This document shows, one piece after another, positions 46,351-57,165 of a stretch of 64,000 nt of DNA. The DNA is from Bolinopsis microptera (taxonomy: Eukaryota; Ctenophora; Tentaculata; Lobata; Bolinopsidae), in contig NC_087074.1 of the NCBI RefSeq assembly GCF_026151205.1, positions 20,738,765 to 20,802,764 of the forward strand. The letters run 5' to 3'. The stretch's first letter is position 1, and every line of letters begins with the position of its first letter. Under the pieces are notes generated by a model. That model did not search any database, was not told where the DNA came from, and saw only the letters and a program-made list of their open reading frames with translations. Made by a program: the position numbers and the translations under genes.

Positions 46351-46797
46351 AACTTTATTTTATTTTATTTTTTGAAATCTTTCATATCAGAATTTATTAC
46401 AAATATCAATGTTGTATAGAATTTCTAAAAATTGGACTAGAGAAACCAAAGAAATGCCCTGACAAGTGTTTCAGCGCTGATACCAATTCAGGGGACACCA
46501 ATCTCACCCAAATAACCAAACAAAGGCCTCGAGAGGACTGATGGAAAAAAGTCGAGCAATTACATTGGGCCCCAAGTGCAGAAGGAGAAAAATGGGCAAT
46601 AATATGAGCTGTGAACTTAGGAGGCATTTCTAGGTTTTTAAGAATAATTGCCACAACCCAAAAATTCTTAATTACAATTGGCTGATTTGTAATATTTCCA
46701 ATGGAATGAAGTTTTAACAATAAATTTTAAATAATTGAATATAAAAGACTAAATCAAAATTGTATCCGAATAAAGCAAAAATGCGTGATGAGTACCT

Positions 46798-46830
<33 letters not shown>

Positions 46831-46843
46831 ATAGAGAAATACA

Positions 46844-48029
46844 CTACCCGTAGTCAGGAGAAAAAGAATTGTCAGGATCTGAACTAGGGTCAATATCTAC
46901 AGATGCAGTACAAACATGTTCCTTCCAGATGTGTTTAATAAGTTCTGTTTTAAACGCACCTGGTCTGATAATCTCTCGAAGGGAAAGAGGAAGTCGGTTC
47001 CAAGTGAGATGAGCTCGATAAAAGTAAGATTTAGATATAGCTGAGCCAGGTGGAATTGAAGATATTACTGATAAGTGATCAAGATGTGAGCTTCTCAGTC
47101 GGCTTGACCCGGAGAAGAAAGTAAGGTACTGAGGCAGAGTGGTGCATGGGTGGTAATGATGCACTAGGGAATGAAAGAACTTGAGATCATGGTAATCAAA
47201 CCTGTACTTTAGGGGCAGAATATTTAACTGTTTACAATGGGCATTATAGATTTCCTCTACACTATAGCTTACACCGTAATCATTACGAATCCATTTGAGG
47301 GCCCTTTCTGCAATCCTTCAAGCCTATTGATAGTGCTACTGGACGCTGGTCGCCAAATGATGGGACAGTGTTCGAATATTGAGCGTACAAGAGTAAGATA
47401 CAAGACTCTTCTCTTGTTCAGATCATTAATAAAATGACAATTTCTCTTAAGCATGCCAAATTTTTGGTTAGCTTTACCATATAGAGCATCGGCCTGGCTA
47501 TTAAAATTTAGATTAGACGTCATGATTATGCCTAAATCTTTTTCAGAATCTGTATAATCAAGAAGAGTTTGGCCCATAGAGTAAGTGTAACGTGTAAATG
47601 GTAAAATGCCATCTAAGGGAGACCACCTCTTAAGTATAGCTAAGACCTTACATTTATCAGGATGAAACTTCATCTTATTAGTTCTTGCCCATGTCATGAG
47701 ATAATTAATATCGCTTTGAAGTATATGGTGGTCTTCCTCTTGGGATATCTCTCTCCAAATTTTAGTATCATCAGCGTATAAAAGGATATTAGTGCCCTGA
47801 GAAAGTCCAGAATATATATCATTTATGAAAAGAACAAAAAGTGTTGGTCCGATTATTGACCCTTGAGGAACACCTGACAACACCGGTAAGGTTGCAGAGA
47901 TAGCCCCATTAACAACTACACATTGCTGACGTCCGGAGAGGTAACTTTTCATAAATTGGAGAAGCATTCCATCGATGTTATAATAAAATTTTAGCTTGTA
48001 TAGTATTAAGTCGTGGTTAACGGAATCTA
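46844..48029 (-). pseudogene. Non-LTR (LINE) reverse transcriptase, 5'-truncated, one frameshift
   Basis: The minus-strand reading opens at 48029 with LDSVNHDLILYKL (remnant of RT motif A, xFDSVxH). It runs through motif B SGVPQGSIIGPTLFVLFIND and catalytic YADD (motif C), then the thumb region HPDKCKVL and GIIMTSNLNFNSQA. It continues to KGPSNGF, where a single-base change shifts the frame (about 47307-47313). The 3' part continues in another frame through HHYHPCTTLPQYL, RAHLTWNRLPLSLR and ends SFSPDYG at 46844, the conserved C-terminal region of CR1/jockey-like LINE ORF2. No endonuclease domain is present. The 5' end is cut by the 15-bp minisatellite at the motif-A aspartate. A run of about 28 A (46801-46828) abuts the 3' end on the plus strand; in element orientation this is poly-T, so it is not a normal tail. 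Confidence 0.88.
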
Positions 48030-48571
48030 GAGGAGGTGTTACTAGAGGAGGTGTTACTAGATGATGTGTTACTAGATGATGTGTTACTAGATAAGGTGTT
48101 ACTAGAGAAAGGTGTTACTAGAGGAGGTGTTACTAGAGGAGGTGTTACTAGAGGAGGTGTTATTAGAGGATGTGTTATTAGAGGAGGTGTTACTAGAGGA
48201 GGTGTTACCGGAGGAGGTGTTATTAGAGGGAGTGTAACTAGAGGAGGTGTTACTAGAGGAGGTGTTACTAGAGGAGGTGTTACTAGAGGAGGTGTTACTA
48301 GAGGAGGTGTTACTAGAGGAGGTGTTACTAGAGGAGGTGTTACTAGAGGAGGTGTTACTAGAGGAGGTGTTATTAGAGGAGGTGTTACTAGAGGAGGTGT
48401 TACTAGAGGAGGTGTTACTAGAGGAGGTGTTACTAGAGTAGGTGTTACTAGAGGAGGTGTTACTAGAGGAGGTGTTACTAGAGGAGGTGTTACTAGAGGA
48501 GGTGTTACTAGAGGAGGTGTTACTAGAGGAGGTGTTACTAAAGGAGGTGTTATTAGAGGGAGTGTAACTAG
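48027..48571. repeat. 15-bp minisatellite GAGGAGGTGTTACTA, ~36 copies
   Basis: Highly homogeneous array with variants (GATGATG, TTATTA, GGGAGTGTAA). It begins inside the LINE coding sequence: the first unit overlaps the codons before DSVNHD. The repeat gives spurious open frames in several registers. Confidence 0.97.
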
Positions 48572-49178
48572 ATTATTATTCTTATTCTAGGACTGAGTCT
48601 AACCCCCAATCTTAATTTATAGTTTGATAAAGGGTACCTCCCAGCTGGACCAGACGTTCACTTTTGGTTATAACCTATAATACAGTAAAATATGGATAAT
48701 AAATTAAAATAACCAGTAATAACAGATAAGAGGCGGTTTTAACTATTGTTAATTGTTATCAGATGTACTGAGGAGTGCACAAAATAATGGCAAACAACCC
48801 ACTTATAAATAACCCGCAAACTTATTAAGACCACAAGGTTGCTGAACTTGATAAGCTAAAAACTTATTACACTATTTTTATTTCACTTTTTCAAATTAAC
48901 ATTGGTTATATTTCTCGCCCTCTTCAACTGAGATGATTCGTAAGCAAATCATATCATATTGAATCGTTAACAAAGTTGGGGCCCGAATATTTATAAGCAG
49001 TTCAGTATAACACTAATTTATAAGCATTTGTAAATTATACGCTTACCTTGTCATGTGTTTAGCCACTACATAACCACGAGAAGCCCCCAATTGATCAATT
49101 AGTCTATTGTTAAGCAGATCAACAACCAATACGCTGGTCACAACCTCATTAAAATGAACCACGTCGGCATTTCGTATA
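48572..49178. other. No gene seen
   Basis: A+T-rich sequence between minisatellite and TIR element. No supported feature. Confidence 0.35.
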
Positions 49179-50054
49179 CCTTACTCGGGATTATTATAAC
49201 CGGGATAAAGTGGTGGGTTTTGGAAGATTCCGCCATATTTTTCCCGGTCAAAAATTTTACCAGTCATAAAAAAACCCGCCGACTCAGATTATGGGGTTCC
49301 AAGGGGGTGGTGATCATCATATTTTACCTGAAGTCTCATATGTGCTAGAGAAGACTTTTGAAGCAGTGGATGGAGGGCTGTAACTTTATTGGCGGTTGCT
49401 ACCATAATTTCGTTATAAAAATCACAATTTGGTTATAGAAATCAGATTTCAGGGTGGACCGTGATTCTCACTTTTCTTGCCCATGAAGTGAGTAAACTGT
49501 GCCACTATTTCATGGTCCACGGTGGATTGATTACTGGAGCAGTTGAAGATGCAAAGCCAAGACGTTCCCCAATACCAAGCGGTGGGCAGGAAATTAAGCT
49601 CCGGCTGACCTTCAGAGCAGTAGCCCCATTAGCGGACAAAATGAAAGTCTTGTTAAGACAACAATACAACTTCGAATTTGACGGTCAGCAGCAGGGTGAT
49701 ATCAATAATGATAATGGAGGGGACATTAGCGATAATGAGAATGAGAATACGCTTTAATGAAGATTTGACTTATTATTGCTATAGATTTATTTTCCTTTAA
49801 ATACTAGACGTGTCTTTTTTTCTATTTCTGAGTAATATCAGTAACTGTAAATTGAAATAACTTCTTTAACAAGTAACAAAAACAGAAATTTCGGTTGAAA
49901 ATTTGTTGACCTCTGAAAAAAAACTTGAAAGGTCGGCCACCGGTAAATACATGACCGGGATAATTTGGCGGGTTTTGGGAAATTCCGCCATATTTTTCCC
50001 GGTTATTAATTTTCCCAGTCATAAATTAACCCGCTATAATATTCCCGAGTAAGG
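49179..50054. mobile_element. TA-flanked TIR element (876 bp)
   Basis: The left end CCTTACTCGGGATTATTATA and a right end that is the reverse complement (TATAATATTCCCGAGTAAGG) are each flanked by TA. The inverted similarity continues inward (CCGGGATAA..GGGTTTTGG.., TTCCGCCATATTTTTCCCGG appears in both halves in direct orientation). The size and TA target suggest a Tc1/mariner-class or related non-autonomous element. Confidence 0.75.
49453..49757 (+). CDS. Acidic-tailed coding remnant inside TIR element
   Basis: After an ATTTCAG acceptor-like site (ending 49451) an open frame of about 100 residues runs to TAA with good codon character. It contains HEVSKLCHYFMVHGGLI, EIKLRLTFRAVAPLADKMKV and an acidic Asn/Asp/Glu-rich tail. 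No ATG occurs near its start, so it would be a terminal exon. It may be the C-terminus of the element's former transposase or a captured exon. I do not recognise the family. Confidence 0.4.
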
Positions 50055-50142
50055 TAGCTGGACTATAAGCAGAATTCTAGAGACAGTAGACCTTTATTTG
50101 GACTAAGTCACAACGCGAGACTTGGGTAATATAATTACTGTT

Positions 50143-51140
50143 CTAGCAGCAACCAGTACCATTTCTAACCGGTCTAGCAGCAACCAGTACCATTTCTAAC
50201 CGGTCTAGCAGCAACGAGTACCATTTCTATTTGTTCTAGCAGCAACCAGTACCATTTATAACCAGTCTAGCAGTTACCAGTACCATTTCTATTTGTTCTA
50301 GCAGCAACCAGTACCATTTATAACCAGTCTAGCAGCGACCAGTACCATTTCTAACCGGTCTAACAGCAACCAGTACCATTTCTAACCGGCTAACAGCGAC
50401 CAGTACCATTTCTAATTGTTCTAGCAGTTACCGGTACCATTTCTAACCGGTCTAGCAGCAACCAGTACCATTTCTATTTGTTCTAGCAGTTACCAGTACC
50501 ATTTCTAACCGGTCTAGCAGCAACCAGTACCATTTCTATTTGTTCTAGCAGTTACCAGTACCATTTCTAACCAGTCTAGCAGCAACCAGTACCATTTATA
50601 ACCAGTCTAGCAGCAACCAGTACCATTTCTAACCGGTCTAGCAGCAACCAGTACCATTTCTATTTGTTCTAGCAGCAACCAGTACCATTTCTAACCGGTC
50701 TAGCAGCAACCAGTACCATTTCTAACCGGTCTAGCAGCAACCAGTACCATTTCTATTAATTGTAACCAGTACCATCTAAGTTTTTTTGACTTTTTTACAA
50801 TTAATTTCTTTATCTCGTTATCTCTTTATCTAGTTATATCGTTATCTTTATATCTTTAACTTTGAGTCGTTATGTCGTTGGGTAGTTATCTTAACCAGTC
50901 TAGCAGTTACCAGTACCATTTCTAACCGGTCTAGCAGCAACCAGTACCATTTCTAATTGTTCTAGCAGTTACCAGTACCATTTCTAACCGGTCTAGCAGC
51001 AACCAGTACCATTTCTAACCGGTCTAGTAGTAACCAGTACCATTTCTATCTTTCTATTTGTTCTAGCAGTAACCACTAACCAGTACCATTTCTAACCGGT
51101 CTAGCAGTAACCAGTACCATTTCTATTAATTGTAACCAGT
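50143..51140. repeat. 31-bp minisatellite (TCTAGCAGCAACCAGTACCA...), ~28 copies
   Basis: The unit is TCTAGCAGCAACCAGTACCA followed by TTTCTAACCGG, with two alternating end variants (AACCGG versus TATTTGT). A block of about 130-150 bp (GTAACCAGTACCATCTAAG.., poly-T, then a TTATCTCG ladder) interrupts it at 50754-50890 and recurs nearly identically at 51123-51272. This indicates higher-order duplication. Confidence 0.95.
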
Positions 51141-51540
51141 ACCATCTAAGTTTTTTTGACTTTTTTACAATTAATTTCTTTATCTCGTTATCTCGTTATC
51201 TAGTTATATCGTTATCTCGTTATCTTTATATCTTTAACTTTGAGTCGTTATGTCGTTGGGTAGTTATCTTAACCTGAGCACGCGAACATAGCGTTACCAA
51301 GGCGATATGACTCGAGGCAATATAACGTTCTAGTTGTAACCGAAACATAGTTTATTAGTTCTATCACCTAATGCATGTATCTCAAGATTGTTATGTTATC
51401 GTGTAAACTAGCAAACTACTTAAAGTAGACTTTTAGAATGCTGAAGTCCGTAGGATTCGAGAAGCCACTGCTGCAATGCTATATTTTTCTAACCCAAAGT
51501 AAAAATATGTAGAGACATTCTTTAGATTCTTTTTTCTAAG

Positions 51541-51551
51541 ATTACATCAGG
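51541..51551 (+). promoter_or_regulatory. 3' splice acceptor 1 nt before ATG of secreted-protein gene
   Basis: TTTTTTCTAAGATTACATCAG then G then ATGAAG. It matches the pattern of an acceptor a few bases before the start codon seen in the other intact genes of the window. Confidence 0.5.
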
Positions 51552-53151
51552 ATGAAGAGGATCTCTACAATGACTATAAAGCCCTTTGTAGTGATCTACT
51601 GGATATTCGGCTTCGCCTCAGGGTCTGCAATTGATAGCGGTTAGTAGTTTTCAGACTTCACTATTACTTCACTGTTATTAGTTTTATCGTGTCAGTCTTC
51701 GTCCGCTCTGCAAATGAACGCTGGCTCGTTGAGTAAGTTGTTGTCTTTATAAATACTGGCAGAATTGTCTAGTTCTATCGTTTGGTAATCTTCCGTTTAT
51801 GAGGTGCGTCGTGCAAGTGTGTCGTGCAAGTGTGGGTCACTAAACACTATGCTGTAACTATGCTGTAACTATGCTGTAACTATGCTGTAACTATGCTGTA
51901 ACTATGCTGTAACTATGCTGTAACTATGCTGTAACTATGCTGTAACTATGCTGTAACTATGCTGTAACTATGCTGTAACTATGCTGTAACTATGCTGTAA
52001 CTATGCTGTAACTATGCTGTAACTACGCTGTAACTATGCTGTAACTATGCTGTAACTATGTTGTAACTATGCTGTAACTACGCTGTAACTATGCTGTAAC
52101 TATGCTGTAACTATGCTGTAACTATGCTGTAACTATGCTGTAACTATGCTGTAACTATGCTGTAACTACGCTGTAACTATGCTGTAACTATGCTGTAACT
52201 ATGCTGTAACTATGCTGTAACTACGCTGTAACTATGCTGTAACTATGCTGTAACTATGCTGTAACTATGCTGTAACTATGCTGTAACTATGCTGTAACTA
52301 TGCTGTAACTATGCTGTAACTATGCTGTAACTATGTTGTAACTATGCTGTAACTATGCTGTAACTATGCTGTAACTATGCTGTAATTATGCTGTAACTAT
52401 GCTGTAACTATGCTGTAACTATGCTGTAACTATGCTGTAACTACGCTGTAACTATGCTGTAACTACGCTGTAACTATGCTGTAACTATGCTGTAACTATG
52501 CTGTAACTATGCTGTAACTATGCTGTAACTATGCTGTAACTATGCTGTAACTATGCTGTAACTATGCTGTAACTATGCTGTAATTATGCTGTAACTATGC
52601 TGTAACTATGCTGTAACTATGCTGTAACTATGCTGTAACTATGCTGTAACTATGCTGTAACTATGCTGTAACTATGCTGTAACTATGCTGTAACTATGCT
52701 GTAACTATGCTGTAACTATGCTGTAACTATGCTGTAACTATGCTGTAACTATGCTGTAACTATGCTGTAACTATGCCCAAATACAAATTCTAATTATCCG
52801 CTTACTTAAATTCCCACAGGCTGGATTACAGTGCCAAAAGATACAAAAGTCAACATAGCGTCTTCTCCACTGGAGATACAGACACACTCGCAGGGCAACC
52901 TGAGGATCATCTTCTACGGGAACGAGGGAAACGCGGGAAAGATCGACATAGAGGTTTCCAGTGGTACCTCAAAATACCGTCTAAATGAATGTATGAATAA
53001 ACATGATGACTTCCATCCAAATATCATGACCGACGGAAATGCTAATATTTGGAGAGTGGAAAAGAAATGGGATAACCCAGAGATACTTAGAGTTTTGGTG
53101 TTCTGCAACGGCAAGGAGGTTTTTAGTAAATTTAGGCTCTTCAATTTCTAA
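51552..53151 (+). CDS. Small probable secreted protein, two exons (139 aa)
   Basis: Exon 1 is 51552-51639 (donor GCG/GTTAGT). Exon 2 is 52820-53151 (acceptor TTCCCACAG), with phases joining as one Gly codon. The N-terminus, basic then hydrophobic (MKRISTMTIKPFVVIYWIFG then FASGSA), is a good signal peptide with probable cleavage around SGSA. The mature part (~110 aa) opens WITVPKDTKVNIAS and contains IIFYGNEGNAGKIDIEVSSG, WRVEKKWDNPEILRVLVFCN and ends KFRLFNF. It has two Cys (NEC, VFC) and the look of a beta-sandwich. I do not recognise the family. AATAAA follows the stop by one base. The 1.18-kb intron is mostly an 11-bp minisatellite. It lies between the LINE/minisatellite region and the 3' side of SLC35F6 on the opposite strand. 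Confidence 0.75.
51847..52776. repeat. 11-bp minisatellite CTATGCTGTAA, ~84 copies
   Basis: Fills most of the single intron of the secreted-protein gene. Very homogeneous, with point variants CTACG, TTGTAA and TAATT. The 11-bp period is close to one DNA helical turn. Confidence 0.98.
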
Positions 53152-53152
53152 C

Positions 53153-53158
53153 AATAAA
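53153..53158 (+). terminator. Polyadenylation signal AATAAA
   Basis: A canonical hexamer one base after the TAA of the secreted-protein gene. This implies an extremely short 3' UTR. Confidence 0.6.
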
Positions 53159-53710
53159 CTTAATAATGAGAGGAGGAATCTGGTCCACTAGCACTAAGAA
53201 TCTAATGCGGGATAAGTCTGACAACTTGTCTAAATACCTTTTTTGAGATCTCAGAGATTGGCGACAACTAAAAAATCATTGGTAACACTCCGCAGGAGAT
53301 AAACGTTCCGATAACTGAGGCACATTGCAGCTCGGATAACTATTTACTGTGGCATAGGACCGCAGTTAAGATGGCTTTCATGGACTCAGACTCTGCTTCT
53401 ATATCATACCGCAATGTGCAAGGTGATAAACTATGGTCGGAAATTAATTTAGTATAAGATGTCAAGAAAATAACAGTTTCAAGAAAATAACAATTTCTCC
53501 ATTTCTCCGCCTAATTTCTTTTAACACAGATATCAGGTCGACCATTATTGAGTGGGTGTAGTTACACAACCTAATCTAACACTTTTCAGACTTTTGGGTT
53601 ATTGTTATTACAATAGTTCTGCAATATAACAGAAAACGCTTAACATTAACAACTTTGATTATGTGTTATTCGTATGATATGTTCATAACAGATGTGTACT
53701 TAGTACTCAC

Positions 53711-53910
53711 AAGTATTAATTATGTGTATTAATTATGTGTATTAATTATGTGTATTAATTATGTGTATTAATTATGTGTATTAATTATGTGTATTAATTG
53801 TGTGTATTAATTATGTGTATTAATTATGTGTATTAATTATGTGTAATAATTATGTGTAATAATTATGTGTATTAATTATGTGTAATAATTATGCGTAATA
53901 ATTATGTGTA
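53711..53910. repeat. 13-bp tandem repeat TGTGTATTAATTA, ~15 copies
   Basis: Lies immediately downstream (minus sense) of the SLC35F6 exon-4 donor, in intron 4. It begins about 13 bp from the donor. Confidence 0.93.
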
Positions 53911-53922
53911 CTGAGTACTCAC

Positions 53923-56083
53923 GGAAGTGTAAGGTCTGAGAGAGCCCCACGTAGATTAGTCCGATGACAATAATGAACATTCCCAATACATTGTGTCTCT
54001 CAAACCTCTGTTTTAGAGCTACCCTAGCTAGTAGTCCGGTAAATATTATCACAGCTCCTGGGGAGAAAGGTTTGAGAGTAAGGACTTTAGGGTGGATTAC
54101 TAAAACAATTACTCTGCCATATGTTCAGTGTTTTCAAACATTTAAGCCGGAGGTCCCCAGGATATAAAACAACACTCATGTGACCATGTCATGTGACCAT
54201 GTCATGTGACCATGTCATGTGACCATGTCATGTGACCATGTCATGTGACCATGTCATGTGACCATGTCATGTGACCATGTCATGTGGCCATGTCATGTGA
54301 CCATGTTAAGACTCATGTGCTTCCTCTCATTGGTTAAAGTTACCTCTCATCATTTGAGCTACACTAGCGTACGTGAGGCTCAGCCCCAGATACAACATGC
54401 TGGTTGCAGTGAGAGGTTACTCCTAGTTACCACCTAGTTACCACCTAGTTACCACCTAGTTACCTCTCATCATTTGAGCTACACTGGCGTACGTGAGGCT
54501 CAGCCCCAGGTACAACATGCTGGTTGCAGTGAGATCGCAAAGTGCGGGAACCAGCAAAAAGTAAGGTTTGAAACCCTCTCCCGCTACTTGAGGTTCTTCT
54601 CCTTTCCGTTTAGCTACCACTACTGTTAGATGATAGACAACCAAACACCCTGACTCCCCAATAAACATCAGTATCGCCTGAGGGGAGTTTTGGTTAATTT
54701 TGTCGGAGCCCCCGGTTTAAAATTTGCGAGGTGTAACTTTTAGGAATTTGGGACGAGCCAGATTTTAAATATACTGAAAATAAGCCTCAAATAAGATGAT
54801 TGATTTTATAGTAATAATGTAGTCCAGCTGAGAGAAGAGCATCGAAATAAATCGAATTGACTGGCATCAAATTTGTAATTTAATACATATAATAATTATG
54901 GCGCGCGAGTTAACTCATTGCATGCGGACACGGACCCGCATTTTCACAGATTTTATGTTCATAGTTTCATATCGGATGCATATCTTACCTATCAGATGTG
55001 ATATGCAGCGATAGTATCCGATAGGCAACCGATGTAAAACGGTAAAACTAAAGCCGGTAAACTTAAAATCTGGCTGTCATGTACGCGACGGCCGGCGCTG
55101 CGCGCCGGGCCACGCGTGTAGCGCAATGAAACATACAACTTTATTCTTTGCGTCTTCCAGTAAAATATACAGTAGACCGTTTCAGGGGCGTCTTCTGGCA
55201 GAGTTATAAAACAAGAGTTACAACGAAAAATCATGGGCCACTGTCTTGACAGATAATAGTTCACAAACAAACCAGCCCAAAGTATACTCACTTGAAAGAA
55301 GGGATGGTAGAAAGTGCGCCTAAAGGATTCACATTTGTCAGCACCATAACTCGCGGACACGTCGGCAAACCTGTAATATTAGAAGGATTGGAAATTACAT
55401 TTATTTTATTCTCGTCTCTGAATCTTAATGTTTGTGTTTTCTTCTTAACATATTCTTGTTGTTATAATATGAATTACGAAAGACTCGTACAGATTAGAAA
55501 TATTTCTGATCAACTTGATGAAGTGGTGAGTTTTAGTTTCCCATGACCCTGCTGTTCGGACTTCTGCTAATACTTTTGAGTTTTGATGTGCAACATTTGA
55601 CGTCATATTGTAAGTATAAAGTATCAGTATATAGAACTGTGATTTCTGGAGAAGTCACAAGAATACACAAACGGAAGTTGAAATGTAATATGCAAGATTG
55701 GTGCACGCGAGTTCTGTACTAGAAAACTCCCATTGCGTCACACAAAGTATTGAATATCATCACATGCCCATAATTTGTAAATATTAGAATGTAATAACTC
55801 GGCTGTTATGTGTTATGTGGTGGACAGTGTCCACTCGACACGTATATTTTACACTCTACAAATATCCCTTATTTCCCTTATGTCCGATAAGCACTAAGTT
55901 CAATTTACTGCTTACAGAACGCCATTTTCACAATCTTTCTAATGAAGGTAAAACCTTTAAAGATCACTCACTGATAAAGCTCGATTGGAAGCAATGATAA
56001 AAGTGTACTTACTTAGCAGATATTGTGTTAATTGTCCCAGTGATCATCATAATCAAAGCCAGTACCAGACCCCATTTTATCAT
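53923..56083 (-). CDS. SLC35F6: SLC35F6 solute carrier (nucleotide-sugar-transporter-like), exons 1-4
   Basis: Exons in transcript order: 56083-56013, 55370-55292, 54677-54464 and 54057-53923, with GT-AG introns and consistent phases. Exon 1 (MIKWGLVLALIMMITGTINT then ISAK) matches the human first membrane helix ending GSINTLSAK. Exon 2 ends FYHPFFQ (human QHPFLQ). Exon 3 has GESGCLVVYHL, LLVPALCDLTATSMLYLGLS and TYASVAQMMRG. Exon 4 has GAVIIFTGLLARVALKQRF and GMFIIVIGLIYVGLS. It is a multi-pass EamA/DMT-superfamily protein; vertebrate SLC35F6 is lysosomal or mitochondrial and binds ANT2. Only about the first 45% is present: exons from the DLLIIMAQ region onward were not found to the left. 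A partial duplicate of exon 3 and several minisatellites sit in introns 3 and 4. No frameshifts. Confidence 0.9.
54177..54306. repeat. 13-bp minisatellite CATGTGACCATGT, ~10 copies
   Basis: Homogeneous array in SLC35F6 intron 3, next to the duplicated exon-3 fragment. Confidence 0.95.
54341..54460 (-). pseudogene. Partial duplicate of SLC35F6 exon 3 plus donor and 11-bp repeat
   Basis: 54341-54411 repeats 54458-54530 (the end of exon 3, its GT donor and adjacent intron) with two substitutions. The copies are joined by four units of CTAGTTACCAC (54421-54460), which is itself the donor-flank sequence (GTTACC). The copy lacks the 5' part of the exon and an acceptor, so it is probably non-functional. 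Confidence 0.85.
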
Positions 56084-56098
56084 CCTAATAATGAGGAA
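56084..56098 (-). promoter_or_regulatory. 3' splice acceptor 1 nt before SLC35F6 ATG
   Basis: In minus sense, TTTTCCTCATTATTAG is followed by G and then ATGATAAAATGG. This is the fourth instance in the window of an acceptor directly preceding the start codon. Confidence 0.45.
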
Positions 56099-56767
56099 AA
56101 TTCATACATTCAGGAAATTAATTTAGATCAGTGATATCAATAAGCCAAATTCCTTAGAAATAAAAAAGAGATTATTTGGGTTTATTTAATTCCAGTCACC
56201 AAACCGCAAACTTCAATTAATTGACTTTTGACATTTACATTTACATTTAAGAAACATATTCAAAGTTACTTAATTCAGTATAAATGTTTACTAAATACAG
56301 TGTACACAGTATAAATATCACCTAAAATAAAACATCATAGGACACGAATAAAAGTCGGTTAGCACGGTCAAAAAACTATCCGTAAAACTCTCAAATATTC
56401 GATACTGACTTGTATTGTTGGTTGTATCAGTGATATGTATCTCCATTTATCAGCCAGTTGTGTATCAAAGTGTATTATATATAAGAGTACGAAGGGATTC
56501 AATACACACACATCGGAATACTATGTTAAATTACATCTTGCCCCTTATTAAAGTAGTTAAATATTGCTCTTTACACAGTTATCATATCAGTTAAGGAAGT
56601 GGAATAGTAATAACCCCCGATATGAAACAGGTGACAATATTGGTCTATTGTCACTATTCATGATTAAATGTACAGGGGGAAGTCAGTGTACATAATATGT
56701 TTAATGTTGGGTGTTATACTATACCACTGCAACATACTGTACCTATGCATAACAAGTTTATACCAAA

Positions 56768-56990
56768 ATGAATAAACTCGCTATGCTTCATATCTCGGTC
56801 ATCTAAGAAGCTAGAACTCAGGGTTAATGAAATTTGAATGGCCAAATACAATTTGGCTCTATTGGATATTTAACATATCAAATAAATGCGAAAATGAACC
56901 TTCATTCCAAAAAAATTAATTTGAATATTCTTTCATTTGATATATTCCTCGAATATTTATCGAACGAGTGGTGTGGTGATATCAATTATT
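56768..56990 (+). mobile_element. Internal fragment of Tc1/mariner-like MITE
   Basis: Matches 44105-44340 of the complete MITE: ATGAATAAACTCG(C/A)TATGCTTC, AATTTGGCTC and CAAATAAATGCGAAA(A)TGAAC. Both termini are absent. Confidence 0.65.
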
Positions 56991-57165
56991 GTAAGTAACC
57001 TTTTTTAGAAACTATAAAAATAAAATACTGAAACATACGTAACATAAAACATTGATATAAAATTTACTAAAGAAATTAAAGTTATTAAGGAAATTGTGAA
57101 TCAGATAAAACAGTAACACAAGTAAATAACTTTGAACAAATCAACTATGTACTTGGAAACTAAAT

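Noticed and set aside
48036-48590. Repetitive Val-Thr-Arg-Gly-Gly open frame
   Set aside because: Pure product of the 15-bp minisatellite (15 is divisible by 3), open in more than one frame and embedded beside a dead LINE.
50143-51140. CRISPR-like array
   Set aside because: The units are contiguous variants of one 31-bp minisatellite without unique spacers, in a eukaryotic context.
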